Part shown: positions 55,729-64,000 of the stretch, piece after piece | How positions within the stretch are numbered: position 1 is the first letter of the stretch | How the letters are laid out: every line of letters begins with the position of its first letter | Assembly: GCF_031081985.1 (NCBI RefSeq) | Contig: NZ_JARWSK010000003.1 | Coordinates: 248,001-312,000, forward strand | Source: Komagataeibacter xylinus | Lineage (GTDB): Bacteria > Pseudomonadota > Alphaproteobacteria > Acetobacterales > Acetobacteraceae | Reading direction: 5' to 3' | DNA length: 64,000 nt | Notes under the pieces: generated by a model | Databases searched by the model: none | What the model saw: the letters and a program-made list of their open reading frames with translations, nothing else | What the model was told of the DNA's origin: nothing | Translations under genes and position numbers: made by a program

Positions 55729-57105
55729 TCAGAACTGGAAATAGATGAACGCCTCCGGCGGCCTGCCCCCCACCAGAAACACCAGCAGCACGAAGGCGAC
55801 CCCGGCTGCCACCGCAAGCCACGGCGTGGGCCGCACGCGTTCCAGCACCACCTGCTGCGAGGCGGGGCCAATGACCGCAATGACCAGCGCAAGGCCCAGC
55901 ACCACAGGGTGGCCCACCGCCACGCCACCGCCGCCATGCGCGCCCAGCATTCCTGCCAGCATGCGCCCTGCCGTGGGCAGGTCGGCAGCGCGGAACACCA
56001 CCCATGTCAGCAACACGAAGGTCATGGTCAACCCGTAGCCCATGCCCCGTGGCAAAGTGCGCCCGGTGCGGTCCCATCCGTGAGCGGTGGTGAGGGCTGC
56101 GCCATGCAGCAGGCCCCATACCACGAAATTCCACCCCGCCCCGTGCCACAGACCGGCCAGCCCCATGGTGGCCATGACGTTCGCCGCCTGCCGCGCGGGC
56201 GGGCAGCGGTTGCCGCCCAGCGGGATATAGACGTAATCACGCAGGAAGCGTGACAGCGTCATGTGCCACCGCCGCCAGAAGTCACGCACCGAGACGGCGC
56301 GGTAAGGCGCATTGAAATTGAACGGCAGGCGGATGCCCATCATCAGCGCCATGCCGATCGCCATGTCAGAATAGCCGGAAAAGTCAAAATAGAGCTGGAG
56401 CATGAAGCTCACGGCGGCCAGCCACGCCGCCCCCAGCGCCGGGGCATGGCCCATATGGGCGGCCTCGAACACCGGCGTGCAGATGCTGCCCAGCGTATCG
56501 GCCAGCCCCACCTTCTTGCCCAGCCCCACCAGCAGCAGCAGGAAACCGCGCCCGAGATTCTCCCACATGGCGGGACCACGCGGGCTGGCGTCAAATTGCG
56601 GGATCAGTTCGTTATGCCGCACGATGGGGCCAGCCACGAGTTGCGGGAAGAAGGTCACAAACTCCATAAAATCCGCCAGCCGGTACACCCGCGCCTGCCC
56701 GCGCCCGAGGTCAACAAGGTAGGATATTTTCTGGAACACGAAAAACGACAGCCCCAGCGGCAGGATCACTGACCACGGCGCATATGACCTGCCCATGGCC
56801 GCCAGCACGCAGCCCGCCACCCAGCCCGCGTATTTGAAGCCGAACAGCACCGTAAGGTTGCCCGCAATGCCCAGCCACAGCCAGCCCCGCCACCGGGTGC
56901 GCCCCCACAGCACGGCAACCCCCTGGCTGAAGCCGGTCATGCCCAGCAGCAGGGGCACGAACCGCCAGTCCCACACCCCGTAAAAGACAAGGGAGGCGGC
57001 AATGAGCACGGCCTGGCGGGCAGACCTGCTGGCGGCTACGGCATAATACAGCCCCAGCACCAGCGGCAGGAAAACGAGGAGGAAAGGCTGGCCCGCAAAC
57101 AGCAT
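55729..57105 (-). CDS. MBOAT family O-acyltransferase (AlgI/PatA-like)
   Basis: A 458-residue polytopic membrane protein with about ten helices. The conserved core is present: FFPQLVAGPIVRH, LYFDFSGYSDMAIG, DFWRRWHMTLSRFLRDYVYI and the catalytic histidine in GLWHGAGWNFVVWG. Such proteins pass acyl groups across the membrane to acetylate polysaccharide or peptidoglycan, usually with an AlgX/AlgJ-like SGNH partner; none is present nearby. Its start directly abuts the stop of the YhiN-type gene, so the two are co-translated. Substrate unknown. Confidence 0.9.
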   Translation of the reverse strand: MLFAGQPFLLVFLPLVLGLYYAVAASRSARQAVLIAASLVFYGVWDWRFVPLLLGMTGFSQGVAVLWGRTRWRGWLWLGIAGNLTVLFGFKYAGWVAGCVLAAMGRSYAPWSVILPLGLSFFVFQKISYLVDLGRGQARVYRLADFMEFVTFFPQLVAGPIVRHNELIPQFDASPRGPAMWENLGRGFLLLLVGLGKKVGLADTLGSICTPVFEAAHMGHAPALGAAWLAAVSFMLQLYFDFSGYSDMAIGMALMMGIRLPFNFNAPYRAVSVRDFWRRWHMTLSRFLRDYVYIPLGGNRCPPARQAANVMATMGLAGLWHGAGWNFVVWGLLHGAALTTAHGWDRTGRTLPRGMGYGLTMTFVLLTWVVFRAADLPTAGRMLAGMLGAHGGGGVAVGHPVVLGLALVIAVIGPASQQVVLERVRPTPWLAVAAGVAFVLLVFLVGGRPPEAFIYFQF

Positions 57106-58338
57106 TCAGCCGCGACGTTCGGCCACGGCCTGCCCCGCCGCATGCCCGCTCGCCCATGCCCACTGGAAGTTGTAGCCCCCCAGCCAGCCGGTCACGTCCA
57201 CCGCCTCGCCCACCATGAACAGCCCCGGCACGTCGCGCGCTTCCATATCGCGTGAGGAGAGGCTGGCCGTATCCACGCCGCCGCGCGTGACCTCGGCCTT
57301 CACGTAGCCTTCCGTGCCATGCGGGTTGAGCCGCCAGGCCCCGAGCATGCCGGCCATATCGGTCAGCACCGAATCGGGCAGGCCCGCAAGCTGGCCTTCG
57401 GGCAGGCCGGAGCGCGCAAAAAACTGGGCCAGACGCTGCGGCAGCAGCATGGACAGCATGGCAACCCCGCCCGCGCGTGGGCGGTCGCGCTTGATCTCGA
57501 GCAGCCGGGCCGCCGCATTGATGCCGGGCAGCAGGTCGATCTCGAGCACCTCGCCCGGCTGCCAGTACGATGATGCCTGCAAGATGGCAGGCCCCGACAG
57601 ACCGCGATGGGTGAACACCATGCCATCGCGGAAGGTGACATGCCGCGCCTGCCGCCCCGCGCCATCCTGGCAGGCAATGCCCACATTGACCGAAAGCCCG
57701 GCCAGCGGTTCCATCCAAGCCATGTCGCGCGCGCCAAAGGTGAGCGGCACGAGGGCGGGCGCCGGGGCCACCATGCCCAGACCGAAGCGGCGCGCGAGAT
57801 CATGCGCCAGCCCCGTGGCGCCAAGCTTGGGAATCGACAGGCCACCCGTGGCCACGATCAGGCTCGGCGCATGGAACACGCCATGGTCGGTCTCGACGCG
57901 GTACTGCCCCGCCCCGTCGCGCGCCACGTCTATGATGCGGTGCGACAGGCGCATTTCCACCTGACCTGAGGCACATTCGCGCATGAGCATGTCCACGATG
58001 TCGCGCGCCGAACGGTCACAGAAGAGCTGGCCTGCCGCCTTCTCGTGCCAGGGAATGCGGTGGCGCTGCACAAGGGCCAGAAAATCGGCGGGCGTGTACC
58101 GCGCCAGCGCCGACTTGGCAAAATGCGGATTGGCGGACAGGAACTGCCCCGCCCCTGCATCCATGTTGGTGAAGTTGCACCGCCCGCCGCCCGAGATGAG
58201 GATCTTGCGCCCCGCATGCTGCGCATGGTCAAGCACCACCACGCGCGCGCCACCCTGCCCCGCCGTGGCAGCCGCCATGAGGCCCGCGGCCCCCGCGCCC
58301 AGCACGATGGCGTCATGCCCGGCCCCTTGCACTGTCAT
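57106..58338 (-). CDS. YhiN/HI0933-family FAD-dependent oxidoreductase
   Basis: A 410-residue flavoprotein. The N-terminal dinucleotide motif GAGAAGLMAA, the family signature GRKILISGGGRCNFTN and the C-terminal FLMVGEAVDVTGWLGGYNFQ with WAWASGHAAG are clear. The group is widespread, and its general role is poorly defined; one branch (BaiN) acts on bile-acid intermediates in gut bacteria, which is not relevant here. It lies 3 bp after the fzlA-like gene and abuts the MBOAT gene. Confidence 0.88.
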   Translation of the reverse strand: MTVQGAGHDAIVLGAGAAGLMAAATAGQGGARVVVLDHAQHAGRKILISGGGRCNFTNMDAGAGQFLSANPHFAKSALARYTPADFLALVQRHRIPWHEKAAGQLFCDRSARDIVDMLMRECASGQVEMRLSHRIIDVARDGAGQYRVETDHGVFHAPSLIVATGGLSIPKLGATGLAHDLARRFGLGMVAPAPALVPLTFGARDMAWMEPLAGLSVNVGIACQDGAGRQARHVTFRDGMVFTHRGLSGPAILQASSYWQPGEVLEIDLLPGINAAARLLEIKRDRPRAGGVAMLSMLLPQRLAQFFARSGLPEGQLAGLPDSVLTDMAGMLGAWRLNPHGTEGYVKAEVTRGGVDTASLSSRDMEARDVPGLFMVGEAVDVTGWLGGYNFQWAWASGHAAGQAVAERRG

Positions 58339-58341
58339 GCG

Positions 58342-59010
58342 CTAGAAATCCAGGTCCGCGTAATGGGCGGGCGGCGTAAAGCCCGAGATCCGGTCCTGCA
58401 GCACGGAGCGGAAGCACGGCCTGCTCTTGACGCGGGCATACCAGTCCTTGGCGGCAGGCGCGCGCGACCAGTCCACGTCATCAAGGAAGTCGAGGCAGGA
58501 CAGATGCGCCGCCGCCGCAAAATCGGCCAGCGAAAGCTGGTTGCCCCCCAGCCATCGCCGCGTTTCCGCCAGCCAGTCGATATAGGACAGGTGGGTGCGG
58601 ATATTGGCATATCCCGCCCGCAATGCGGCGCCATCAGGGTTGCCGGTGCCGGAGATGCGCTTGTACACCTTCTCGGTCAGCAGGTTGCGCGAGACCTCGC
58701 GGCCGAATTTCTCGTCAAACCACACCACCAGCCTGCGCACCTCCACCCGCTCGGCCAGCGTGCGGCCCAGCAGCGGGGTGTCGGGATAGGCTTCCTCAAG
58801 ATATTCGCAGATCACCCACGAATCCGGAATGCACAACCCGGTATCTTCCTGCAGCATGGGCACGGTGCCCGCGGGGTTGCGGTCGAGATACTCGGGGCGC
58901 TGTTCCCACACCCGTTCGATCTTGAGTTCAAACGGCAGCCGTTTTTCGCCCATCACGAGGCGAACCTTGCGGCAATAGGGCGAAAGGGGAAGGTGGTACA
59001 GGATGCGCAT
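58342..59010 (-). CDS. fzlA: Glutathione S-transferase-fold protein, FzlA-like
   Basis: 222 residues. A thioredoxin-like N-terminal domain (MRILYHLPLSPYCRKVRLVM) and an all-helical C-terminal domain. It resembles Caulobacter FzlA, a GST homologue that binds FtsZ, curves protofilaments and is needed for constriction: the AGTVPMLQED motif, IPDSWVICEYLEE and the C-terminal GFTPPAHYADLDF are as I recall for that family. Its position divergent from minCDE supports a division role. A metabolic GST (maleylacetoacetate isomerase-like) remains possible. Confidence 0.72.
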   Translation of the reverse strand: MRILYHLPLSPYCRKVRLVMGEKRLPFELKIERVWEQRPEYLDRNPAGTVPMLQEDTGLCIPDSWVICEYLEEAYPDTPLLGRTLAERVEVRRLVVWFDEKFGREVSRNLLTEKVYKRISGTGNPDGAALRAGYANIRTHLSYIDWLAETRRWLGGNQLSLADFAAAAHLSCLDFLDDVDWSRAPAAKDWYARVKSRPCFRSVLQDRISGFTPPAHYADLDF

Positions 59011-59189
59011 GTTTCCGCTTTATTGCATTGCCACGCCCTTCGCCAAGCCCCGAGTAAGCCCCATGCCACACATCCCTGCAAAACCGGTACTGCATATCCA
59101 TGAAAAGACAGGATTCCCTCGACAGTCAGGCTACGGCGCGGTAGCTGAAAACAGACAGGCCCATTGACCCAGAGCAGGACAGGAACACG

Positions 59190-59924
59190 TTGCCAGACGA
59201 ACTGCGTCCCACACCCAAGATCCGCGCCCGTGGCCGGTCCTTCCTGGCCCTGGTCCTCTCGCCCGAACCCCTGCTGGCCGACTGGCTGGCAGGGCTTGAT
59301 GCCCAGATCGCGCGCTCGAGCGCCTTTTTTGCGGGCAAGCCGGTCATTCTCGACCTCTCCCTGCTCGAGGCCGGGACCGAGGGGCTGGCCGAACTTTACC
59401 CGGCGCTGCGCGCGCGCGGCATCCGCATCATCGGCATCGAAGGCGGCGACACGAACTGGCCCGCCTGCGCCGGGTGGGACTGGCCCGCAAGCTTTCAGGG
59501 CGGACGCGCCTCAGGTGCGGTTGACATCCCTGATGACACGGCGCCTGCGCCCGTCGAGCCGCCACGCGGGGGTTCGCTGATCATCGAGCAGCCGATCCGC
59601 TCGGGCCAGGTGATCATGAACCCCGATGGCGACATCATCATCCTCGGCTCGGTCGGCTCGGGGGCGGAGGTGACGGCAGGCGGGTCGATCCATGTCTATG
59701 GCCCGCTGCGCGGCCGCGCCATAGCAGGCATGAACGGGCAGCCCGATGCCCGCATCTTCGCCCATTCCATGCAGGCCGAGCTGCTGGCGATCGACGGTTA
59801 TTACATCACCGCCGAGGAAATCGACCCGCGTTATGTTGAAAAACCGGCCCAGATCATTCTCAATAATGACACACTTGTGGTCCAGCCGCTTGTGCCGCCC
59901 ACCATCAGGGGCCGCAAACCCTGA
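59190..59924 (+). CDS. minC: Septum site-determining protein MinC
   Basis: 244 residues. The N-terminal FtsZ-inhibiting domain (about 1-105) is linked by a Pro-rich stretch to the C-terminal beta-helix that binds MinD and itself: QVIMNPDGDIIILGSVGSGAEV, GSIHVYGPLRGRAIAG and DARIFAHSMQAELLAIDGYY. It blocks Z-ring assembly away from midcell. The start is an unusual TTG at 59190 with AGGA about six bases upstream; no ATG gives a full N-terminus. First gene of minCDE. Confidence 0.94.
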   Translation: MPDELRPTPKIRARGRSFLALVLSPEPLLADWLAGLDAQIARSSAFFAGKPVILDLSLLEAGTEGLAELYPALRARGIRIIGIEGGDTNWPACAGWDWPASFQGGRASGAVDIPDDTAPAPVEPPRGGSLIIEQPIRSGQVIMNPDGDIIILGSVGSGAEVTAGGSIHVYGPLRGRAIAGMNGQPDARIFAHSMQAELLAIDGYYITAEEIDPRYVEKPAQIILNNDTLVVQPLVPPTIRGRKP

Positions 59925-60036
59925 ACTTTAAGTCCCGCCCCCGTTGCGCATCATGCGCGCCCATCCATATTACAACCGTATCCATCAGGTCATGAACAAG
60001 AAAACACCCCCCAAAAGCGCACAAGGAACTACCTCC

Positions 60037-60849
60037 ATGGCAAAAGTGCTGGTTGTCACATCCGGCAAGGGCGGCGTCGGCAAGACAACGTCCACGGCGG
60101 CACTCGGCGCGGCATTGGCACAGACAGGCCAGAACGTGGTGGTGGTCGATTTCGATGTCGGGCTGCGCAACCTCGACCTGGTCATGGGGGCCGAGCGGCG
60201 CGTGGTGTTCGACCTGATCAACGTCATCCAGGGCGATGCCAAGCTCTCGCAGGCGCTGATCCGCGACAAGCGGATCGAGACGCTGTCCATCCTCCCCGCC
60301 TCGCAGACACGCGACAAGGACGCCCTGACCGCCGAGGGCGTGGCCAGCGTGATGGCGCAACTGCGTGAAAAGTTCGACTGGGTGGTCTGTGACAGCCCTG
60401 CAGGCATCGAGCGCGGCGCGCAACTGGCCATGTACCATGCCGACCATGCCATCGTGGTGACCAACCCCGAGGTCTCGTCGGTGCGTGACAGCGACCGCAT
60501 CATCGGCATGCTCGACAGCACGACCGAGAAGGCCAAGGGCGGCGGCAAGATCGAGAAGCACCTGCTGCTCACCCGCTACGACCCCGCCCGCGCCGCCCGT
60601 GGCGAGATGCTGCGCATAGAAGACGTGCTCGAGATCCTGTCCATCCCGCTGCTCGGCATCATTCCTGAAAGCGAGGAAGTGCTGCGCGCCTCCAACCTTG
60701 GCGCGCCGGTTACGCTGAGCAGCCCCGACAGCCCGCCCGCCCGCGCCTATGCCGAAGCCGCGCGCAGGCTGGAAGGCGAGAAGCTGGAAGTAACCGTACC
60801 GGTTGAACGCAAGGGCCTGCTGGCACGCCTGTTCAAGGGGAAAAGCTGA
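60037..60849 (+). CDS. minD: Septum site-determining ATPase MinD
   Basis: A 270-residue ParA/MinD-family ATPase. The deviant Walker A ([13 protein letters not shown]) is at residues 8-20, with [14 protein letters not shown], the Walker B-like [17 protein letters not shown], and a C-terminal amphipathic membrane-targeting helix ([11 protein letters not shown]). It binds the membrane with ATP, recruits MinC and oscillates with MinE. ATG 60037 has an AAGGA site. Its stop overlaps the minE ATG by one base. Confidence 0.97.
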   Translation: MAKVLVVTSGKGGVGKTTSTAALGAALAQTGQNVVVVDFDVGLRNLDLVMGAERRVVFDLINVIQGDAKLSQALIRDKRIETLSILPASQTRDKDALTAEGVASVMAQLREKFDWVVCDSPAGIERGAQLAMYHADHAIVVTNPEVSSVRDSDRIIGMLDSTTEKAKGGGKIEKHLLLTRYDPARAARGEMLRIEDVLEILSIPLLGIIPESEEVLRASNLGAPVTLSSPDSPPARAYAEAARRLEGEKLEVTVPVERKGLLARLFKGKS

Positions 60850-61127
60850 TGAGCCTGTTCGGTTCCTTCTTTGGCCGCAGTTCCAAGACCTCGGCCCCCG
60901 TCGCGCGTGACCGCCTGCAGATCCTGCTGGCCCATGAGCGCACGGGCAATGGCAACGAATCCGACCTGCTGAACAAGCTGCAGGCTGAAATTCTCGAAGT
61001 GATCAAGCGGCATATCGCCGTGGATCAGGACAAGGTTCAGGTCAAGCTCGACCGGGGCAATTCCGTCTCGATGCTGGAAATCGACATCGAAGTGCCGGAG
61101 CAGATGCGCCCCTCGGGCCGGCCTTAA
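60849..61127 (+). CDS. minE: Cell division topological specificity factor MinE
   Basis: 92 residues. Short amphipathic N-terminus ([11 protein letters not shown]) for membrane contact, the MinD-activating segment [15 protein letters not shown], and the dimerising topological domain ([17 protein letters not shown], then [11 protein letters not shown]). It stimulates MinD ATPase and sets pole-to-pole oscillation. Translationally coupled to minD. Confidence 0.97.
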   Translation: MSLFGSFFGRSSKTSAPVARDRLQILLAHERTGNGNESDLLNKLQAEILEVIKRHIAVDQDKVQVKLDRGNSVSMLEIDIEVPEQMRPSGRP

Positions 61128-61151
61128 GGCGGCCCGAGGCAACCCCGCCGG

Positions 61152-61826
61152 TTACGACAGGCGGGGCTCGATCCAGCGCCGCGCATGCTCGAAATCGCGC
61201 GTGACCGCCGCCTGCGCCGCCGTCACGTCGCGCTGGCGCAGGGCCGCGATCAGGTCTTCATGCGGGTGGGTGCGGCCTTCATGCTCGACCTGGATCATCG
61301 GGCGTGACAGGGCATAGATCGGCCCGATCCGCATCCACAGGTTGCGCAGGATGTTGGCCGTAAGTGGCAGTTCGGCCAGGGTGGCCACCGTGGTGTGAAA
61401 ATCGGCGTTGAAAGCCGCCATGCCCCCGTCATCACGCGCGCGTGATGCATCCATGAACTGATGCTGCAGGATGACCAGCGCCTCGATGCCGTGGGAAGAG
61501 GCGCGCTGGGCGGCGGCGGCGGCAAGGCGCATTTCAAGATCCATCCGCAGATCATGGATCTCGGCAAAGCTGCGCTGGGTCATGGCGGGCACGACGGCGG
61601 TGTTGCGGTCGTTGAGTTCGAGCGCATGCTCGGACACAAGCCGCAGCAGCGCCTCGCGCACCGGCGTGGGGCTCAGCCCGAGTTCAGCGGCAAGCGGACG
61701 CAGGACAAGCCGTTCGCCCGAGCGATACCGGCTACGGATCAACCCACGACGCACATGATCATAGGCTTCCTCGCTCAAGGCGCGGCGGGGAAGCTTTTCG
61801 GGCTGGCCTGCGGTGAATGCTACCAT
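61152..61826 (-). CDS. GntR family transcriptional regulator (FCD subfamily)
   Basis: 224 residues. The N-terminal winged helix (EEAYDHVRRGLIRSRYRSG; LAAELGLSPTPVREALLRL) is followed by an all-helical FCD ligand domain whose metal-binding Asp/His pattern is partly visible (DFHTTVATLAELP, HEDLIAAL). FCD regulators respond to small carboxylic acids; the ligand is unknown. It is divergent from the ferritin-like gene, and a palindrome in the shared region is a candidate operator. Confidence 0.9.
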   Translation of the reverse strand: MVAFTAGQPEKLPRRALSEEAYDHVRRGLIRSRYRSGERLVLRPLAAELGLSPTPVREALLRLVSEHALELNDRNTAVVPAMTQRSFAEIHDLRMDLEMRLAAAAAQRASSHGIEALVILQHQFMDASRARDDGGMAAFNADFHTTVATLAELPLTANILRNLWMRIGPIYALSRPMIQVEHEGRTHPHEDLIAALRQRDVTAAQAAVTRDFEHARRWIEPRLS

Positions 61827-61866
61827 GCGCTTGAGTCATCCTTAATGCAAATAGGTCTTATTAATT

Positions 61867-61884
61867 CAGATCAATAATGATCTG
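61867..61884. promoter_or_regulatory. Candidate GntR operator
   Basis: CAGATCA-ATAA-TGATCTG is a perfect 7-bp inverted repeat with 4-bp spacing, 41 bp upstream of the GntR start and in the divergent intergenic region with the ferritin-like gene. FCD-type regulators commonly bind short palindromes near their own promoter; that this one is the target is inference. Confidence 0.45.
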
Positions 61885-62073
61885 GCCGTGAATGGCAACG
61901 CCTGTGCAGGCGAAAAACCTGCCTCAGCCCCCATTTTCTCGGGTTTATGGGCGTTTTGTCATGAAAGGTGGCCCATTTGGGGGGAACCACGCGCTCTTTC
62001 GGCCCGTTACGTCAGCAACCCCTTTCAACTGGCCTGCACCATGTGCGGGCCGCCACATACAGGGAAACCCATC

Positions 62074-62640
62074 ATGGCCGATATTGCTGAAAATACGTTC
62101 CTGACCGACGTGAAGACCCTGCGCGAACGCGCGAAAAAAGCCATTGAAAAGGGTGCGCTCACCCCCGCCTATCAGGGCAATGTGCAGACCGCCATCGACC
62201 TGTTGCAAACCGTGGTGGCGACCGAGCTTGTGTGCGTGCTGCGCTATACGATGCACTCCATCTCCGTCGAGGGCATTACCAGCGAGAGCGTGGCCGCCGA
62301 GTTCGCCACCCACGCCAAGGAAGAACGCGCCCATATGATGTGGGCTGCCGCGCGCATCGACCAGCTTGGCGGCGTGCCCGACCTCTCGCCCGAGGGGCTG
62401 GCCACCCGCTCCGCCACTGAATACGGCAATGGCGGCAACCTTGTTGAAATGGTGCGCCAGAACCTCGTGGCCGAACGGCTGGTGATCGAGCATTACCGTG
62501 AACTGATCCGCTATTTCGCCGATCATGACCCCACAACGCGCATCATGCTCGAAAAGATCCTGGCGGAAGAGGAAGAGCACGCAACCGACATGCACGACCT
62601 GCTCGTTGCCCATGAGGGGCGTCCGTTCCTCGAATCCTGA
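62074..62640 (+). CDS. Ferritin-like/bacterioferritin-type diiron protein
   Basis: A 188-residue four-helix protein. Diiron ligand pattern: Glu in VVATELVCVLRY, ExxH in KEERAHMMW, Glu in VAERLVIEHY and a second ExxH in EEEEHATDMH. It probably stores or oxidises iron and protects DNA or enzymes from peroxide in the manner of bacterioferritin or Dps-like proteins; no haem-ligating Met is obvious. ATG 62074 is preferred; the frame is open upstream to 61888 without homology. Confidence 0.85.
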   Translation: MADIAENTFLTDVKTLRERAKKAIEKGALTPAYQGNVQTAIDLLQTVVATELVCVLRYTMHSISVEGITSESVAAEFATHAKEERAHMMWAAARIDQLGGVPDLSPEGLATRSATEYGNGGNLVEMVRQNLVAERLVIEHYRELIRYFADHDPTTRIMLEKILAEEEEHATDMHDLLVAHEGRPFLES

Positions 62641-62752
62641 ACCTGGCCCCGCCGTTACTGACAGCCCGCGCGCACCCACCCTGCCTCCTTGCTACGGGGC
62701 GCGGGTGGCCTTGCCGCGCGCCATGACATGCCCGCACAAGGAAAACCGGATC

Positions 62753-64000
62753 ATGATCCATATCTCGGCCAAACCGAAAACCTATGACCTGTTCATCAAT
62801 GGAGACTGGCGCAAGCCGGGCACGTCCGGGTGCGACACCATCCACAACCCCGCCACGGGCACTGTTCTGGCCACGGTGGCCGTGGCGAGCGAGGATGACG
62901 TCAACACCGCACTTGAGGCGGCACAGGCGGCTTTTCCCGCATGGAGCAGGCGGGTCGCAACCGAGCGGGCGGATTATCTCTATCGCCTGATTGAACTGAT
63001 CAGGCGCGACAGCGAAAAGCTGGCCCGCATCATCACCCTGGAGAACGGCAAGCCGCTGAAGGAAGCCCGCATCGAAGTGGGCTTCGCCATCGAGCTGATC
63101 CGCTTTGCCGCCGAGAACGTGCGCCGGCTTGAAGGCAACATCATTCCCGGTAGCCGGCCGGGCGAGAAAATCCTGATCGAGAAGATCCCCCACGGCGTGG
63201 TGGCGGGCATCTCGGCATGGAATTTTCCGCTTGCGCTGACCGCGCGCAAGCTTGGCCCGGCATTGGCCGCTGGCAACACATTCGTCATCAAGCCGCATGA
63301 ACTCACCCCGCTTTCCACCTTTGCGCTGGCCGAACTTTCGGTCGAGGCAGGCTTCCCCAAAGGCGTGTTCAATGTCGTGACCGGCGGCGGCGCCACGGTG
63401 GGCAATGCGCTGGTGACCAATCCCATCACCAAGCTCATCACCATGACCGGCAGCACGCCCGCAGGCCGCAAGATCATGGCCGCAGCCTCCGAAGGGCTGA
63501 AGGAAGTGCGGCTTGAACTCGGCGGCAAGGCCCCGTTCATCGTGATGGAGGATGCCGATATTGAAAAGGCGGTGGATGCAGCCGTTGCCGCGCGCTTCAT
63601 GAATTGCGGGCAGGTCTGCACGGCCAACGAGCGCACCTATGTGCACACCGCCGTGTATGACGAATTCCTCAAACGCCTGCGTGAAAAGGTGGCCGCGCTG
63701 AAAACCGGCAACCCGCTTGATGAAGCCACTGACATGGGCCCCAAGATCAGCGCCGCCGAACTCGAGAAGGTCGATGCCATCGTGCAGAAAGCCATCAGCC
63801 AGGGGGCGAAGGTCGAACTCGGCGGCAAGCGGCTGACCGGCGGCGCGTATGACCAGGGCAATTTCTACGCGCCCACCCTGCTGACGGGGGTGACGGCGGA
63901 GATGGACATTGCGCAGGACGAAGTGTTCGGCCCCGTGCTGTCGCTGATCCGCGTGAAAGACTTTGATGATGCCATAGCCCAGGCCAACAACTCGCGCTAT
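62753..64000 (+). CDS. Aldehyde dehydrogenase, AldA-like (3' end outside window)
   Basis: 416 codons are visible and open to the window edge. It is an NAD(P)-dependent aldehyde dehydrogenase: FINGDWRKPG at the N-terminus, ISAWNFPLALTARKLGPALA, IKPHELTP, GSTPAGRKI, the catalytic-base motif LELGGKAPFIV (Glu near residue 257) and the nucleophile in NCGQVCTANERTYV. The CTANER variant resembles lactaldehyde/glycolaldehyde dehydrogenase AldA, so glycolaldehyde, lactaldehyde or succinate semialdehyde are possible substrates. It follows the ferritin-like gene by 112 bp. Only about 60-70 C-terminal residues are missing by family length. Confidence 0.9.
   Translation, partial: MIHISAKPKTYDLFINGDWRKPGTSGCDTIHNPATGTVLATVAVASEDDVNTALEAAQAAFPAWSRRVATERADYLYRLIELIRRDSEKLARIITLENGKPLKEARIEVGFAIELIRFAAENVRRLEGNIIPGSRPGEKILIEKIPHGVVAGISAWNFPLALTARKLGPALAAGNTFVIKPHELTPLSTFALAELSVEAGFPKGVFNVVTGGGATVGNALVTNPITKLITMTGSTPAGRKIMAAASEGLKEVRLELGGKAPFIVMEDADIEKAVDAAVAARFMNCGQVCTANERTYVHTAVYDEFLKRLREKVAALKTGNPLDEATDMGPKISAAELEKVDAIVQKAISQGAKVELGGKRLTGGAYDQGNFYAPTLLTGVTAEMDIAQDEVFGPVLSLIRVKDFDDAIAQANNSRY

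Noticed and set aside
61143-61166. Hairpin CCCCGCC/GGCGGGG between minE and the GntR gene as a two-way terminator
   Set aside because: It has no T tract on either side and overlaps the last codons of the GntR gene; GC-rich coding sequence forms such pairs often.

Overview
This 64 kb window comes from a high-GC acetic acid bacterium, almost certainly Komagataeibacter (formerly Gluconacetobacter/Acetobacter xylinus group). The diagnostic feature is the complete type I cellulose locus cmcAx-ccpAx-bcsA-bcsB-bcsC-bcsD followed by bglxA, all on the minus strand (9.2-23.0 kb). ccpAx and bcsD in this arrangement are hallmarks of these cellulose-ribbon producers. The housekeeping gene order (dusB-ntrB-ntrC-ntrY-ntrX-hfq-hflX) is typical of Alphaproteobacteria. 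Identification rests on gene content and recognised protein families read by eye; no database search was run.

Layout. 0-9.2 kb: the end of an iron-sulfur carrier gene, xthA, an EipB-like envelope protein, aspS, mtnA, htpG, a NUDIX hydrolase, a DUF985 cupin and a small secreted chorismate-lyase-like protein. 9.2-23.0 kb: the cellulose locus. BcsA/BcsB make and translocate the glucan, BcsC forms the periplasmic TPR scaffold and outer-membrane pore, BcsD and CcpAx organise the export sites, and CMCax and BglxA trim the glucan. A strong terminator separates bcsD from bglxA. 23.0-28.6 kb: an unusually AT-rich stretch followed by a wrecked second polysaccharide locus (GH8 glucanase, HlyD-type adaptor, GT2 synthase, TolC-type channel). 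It carries five frameshifts and a deletion that fuses the synthase to the channel. 28.6-38.3 kb: tRNA-Glu, a small membrane protein, rluD, rpoH, purA, hisZ, serC, tRNA-Leu, argC, mazG and an inositol-monophosphatase-family gene.

38.4-47.5 kb: one long minus-strand operon, dusB-ntrB-ntrC-ntrY-ntrX-hfq-hflX, with 4-11 bp overlaps at most junctions; this is the nitrogen-control two-component system plus RNA chaperone and ribosome-associated GTPase. 47.7-50.3 kb: fused ispDF, an orphan FtsK-gamma-domain protein and an ATP12-type chaperone. 50.3-55.2 kb: the overlapping unit rarA-rluC-asmA-atp12. 55.7-59.0 kb: fzlA-like GST, a YhiN-type flavoprotein and an MBOAT acyltransferase. 59.2-61.1 kb: minC-minD-minE. 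61.1-64 kb: a GntR regulator, a ferritin-like protein and the start of an aldA-like aldehyde dehydrogenase.

Two things stand out beyond routine annotation. First, the decayed GH8/adaptor/GT2/channel locus looks like a synthase-dependent beta-glucan system other than the Bcs pathway (adaptor-synthase order as in the S. meliloti mixed-linkage glucan genes bgsBA, by inference). It lies immediately upstream of the working cellulose genes with a perfect CRP/FNR-type palindrome between them. Second, a family of about 80 bp intergenic elements recurs at least eight times as full or half copies. Each full copy folds as an outer stem enclosing two hairpins, and one copy shows paired changes in both outer arms.
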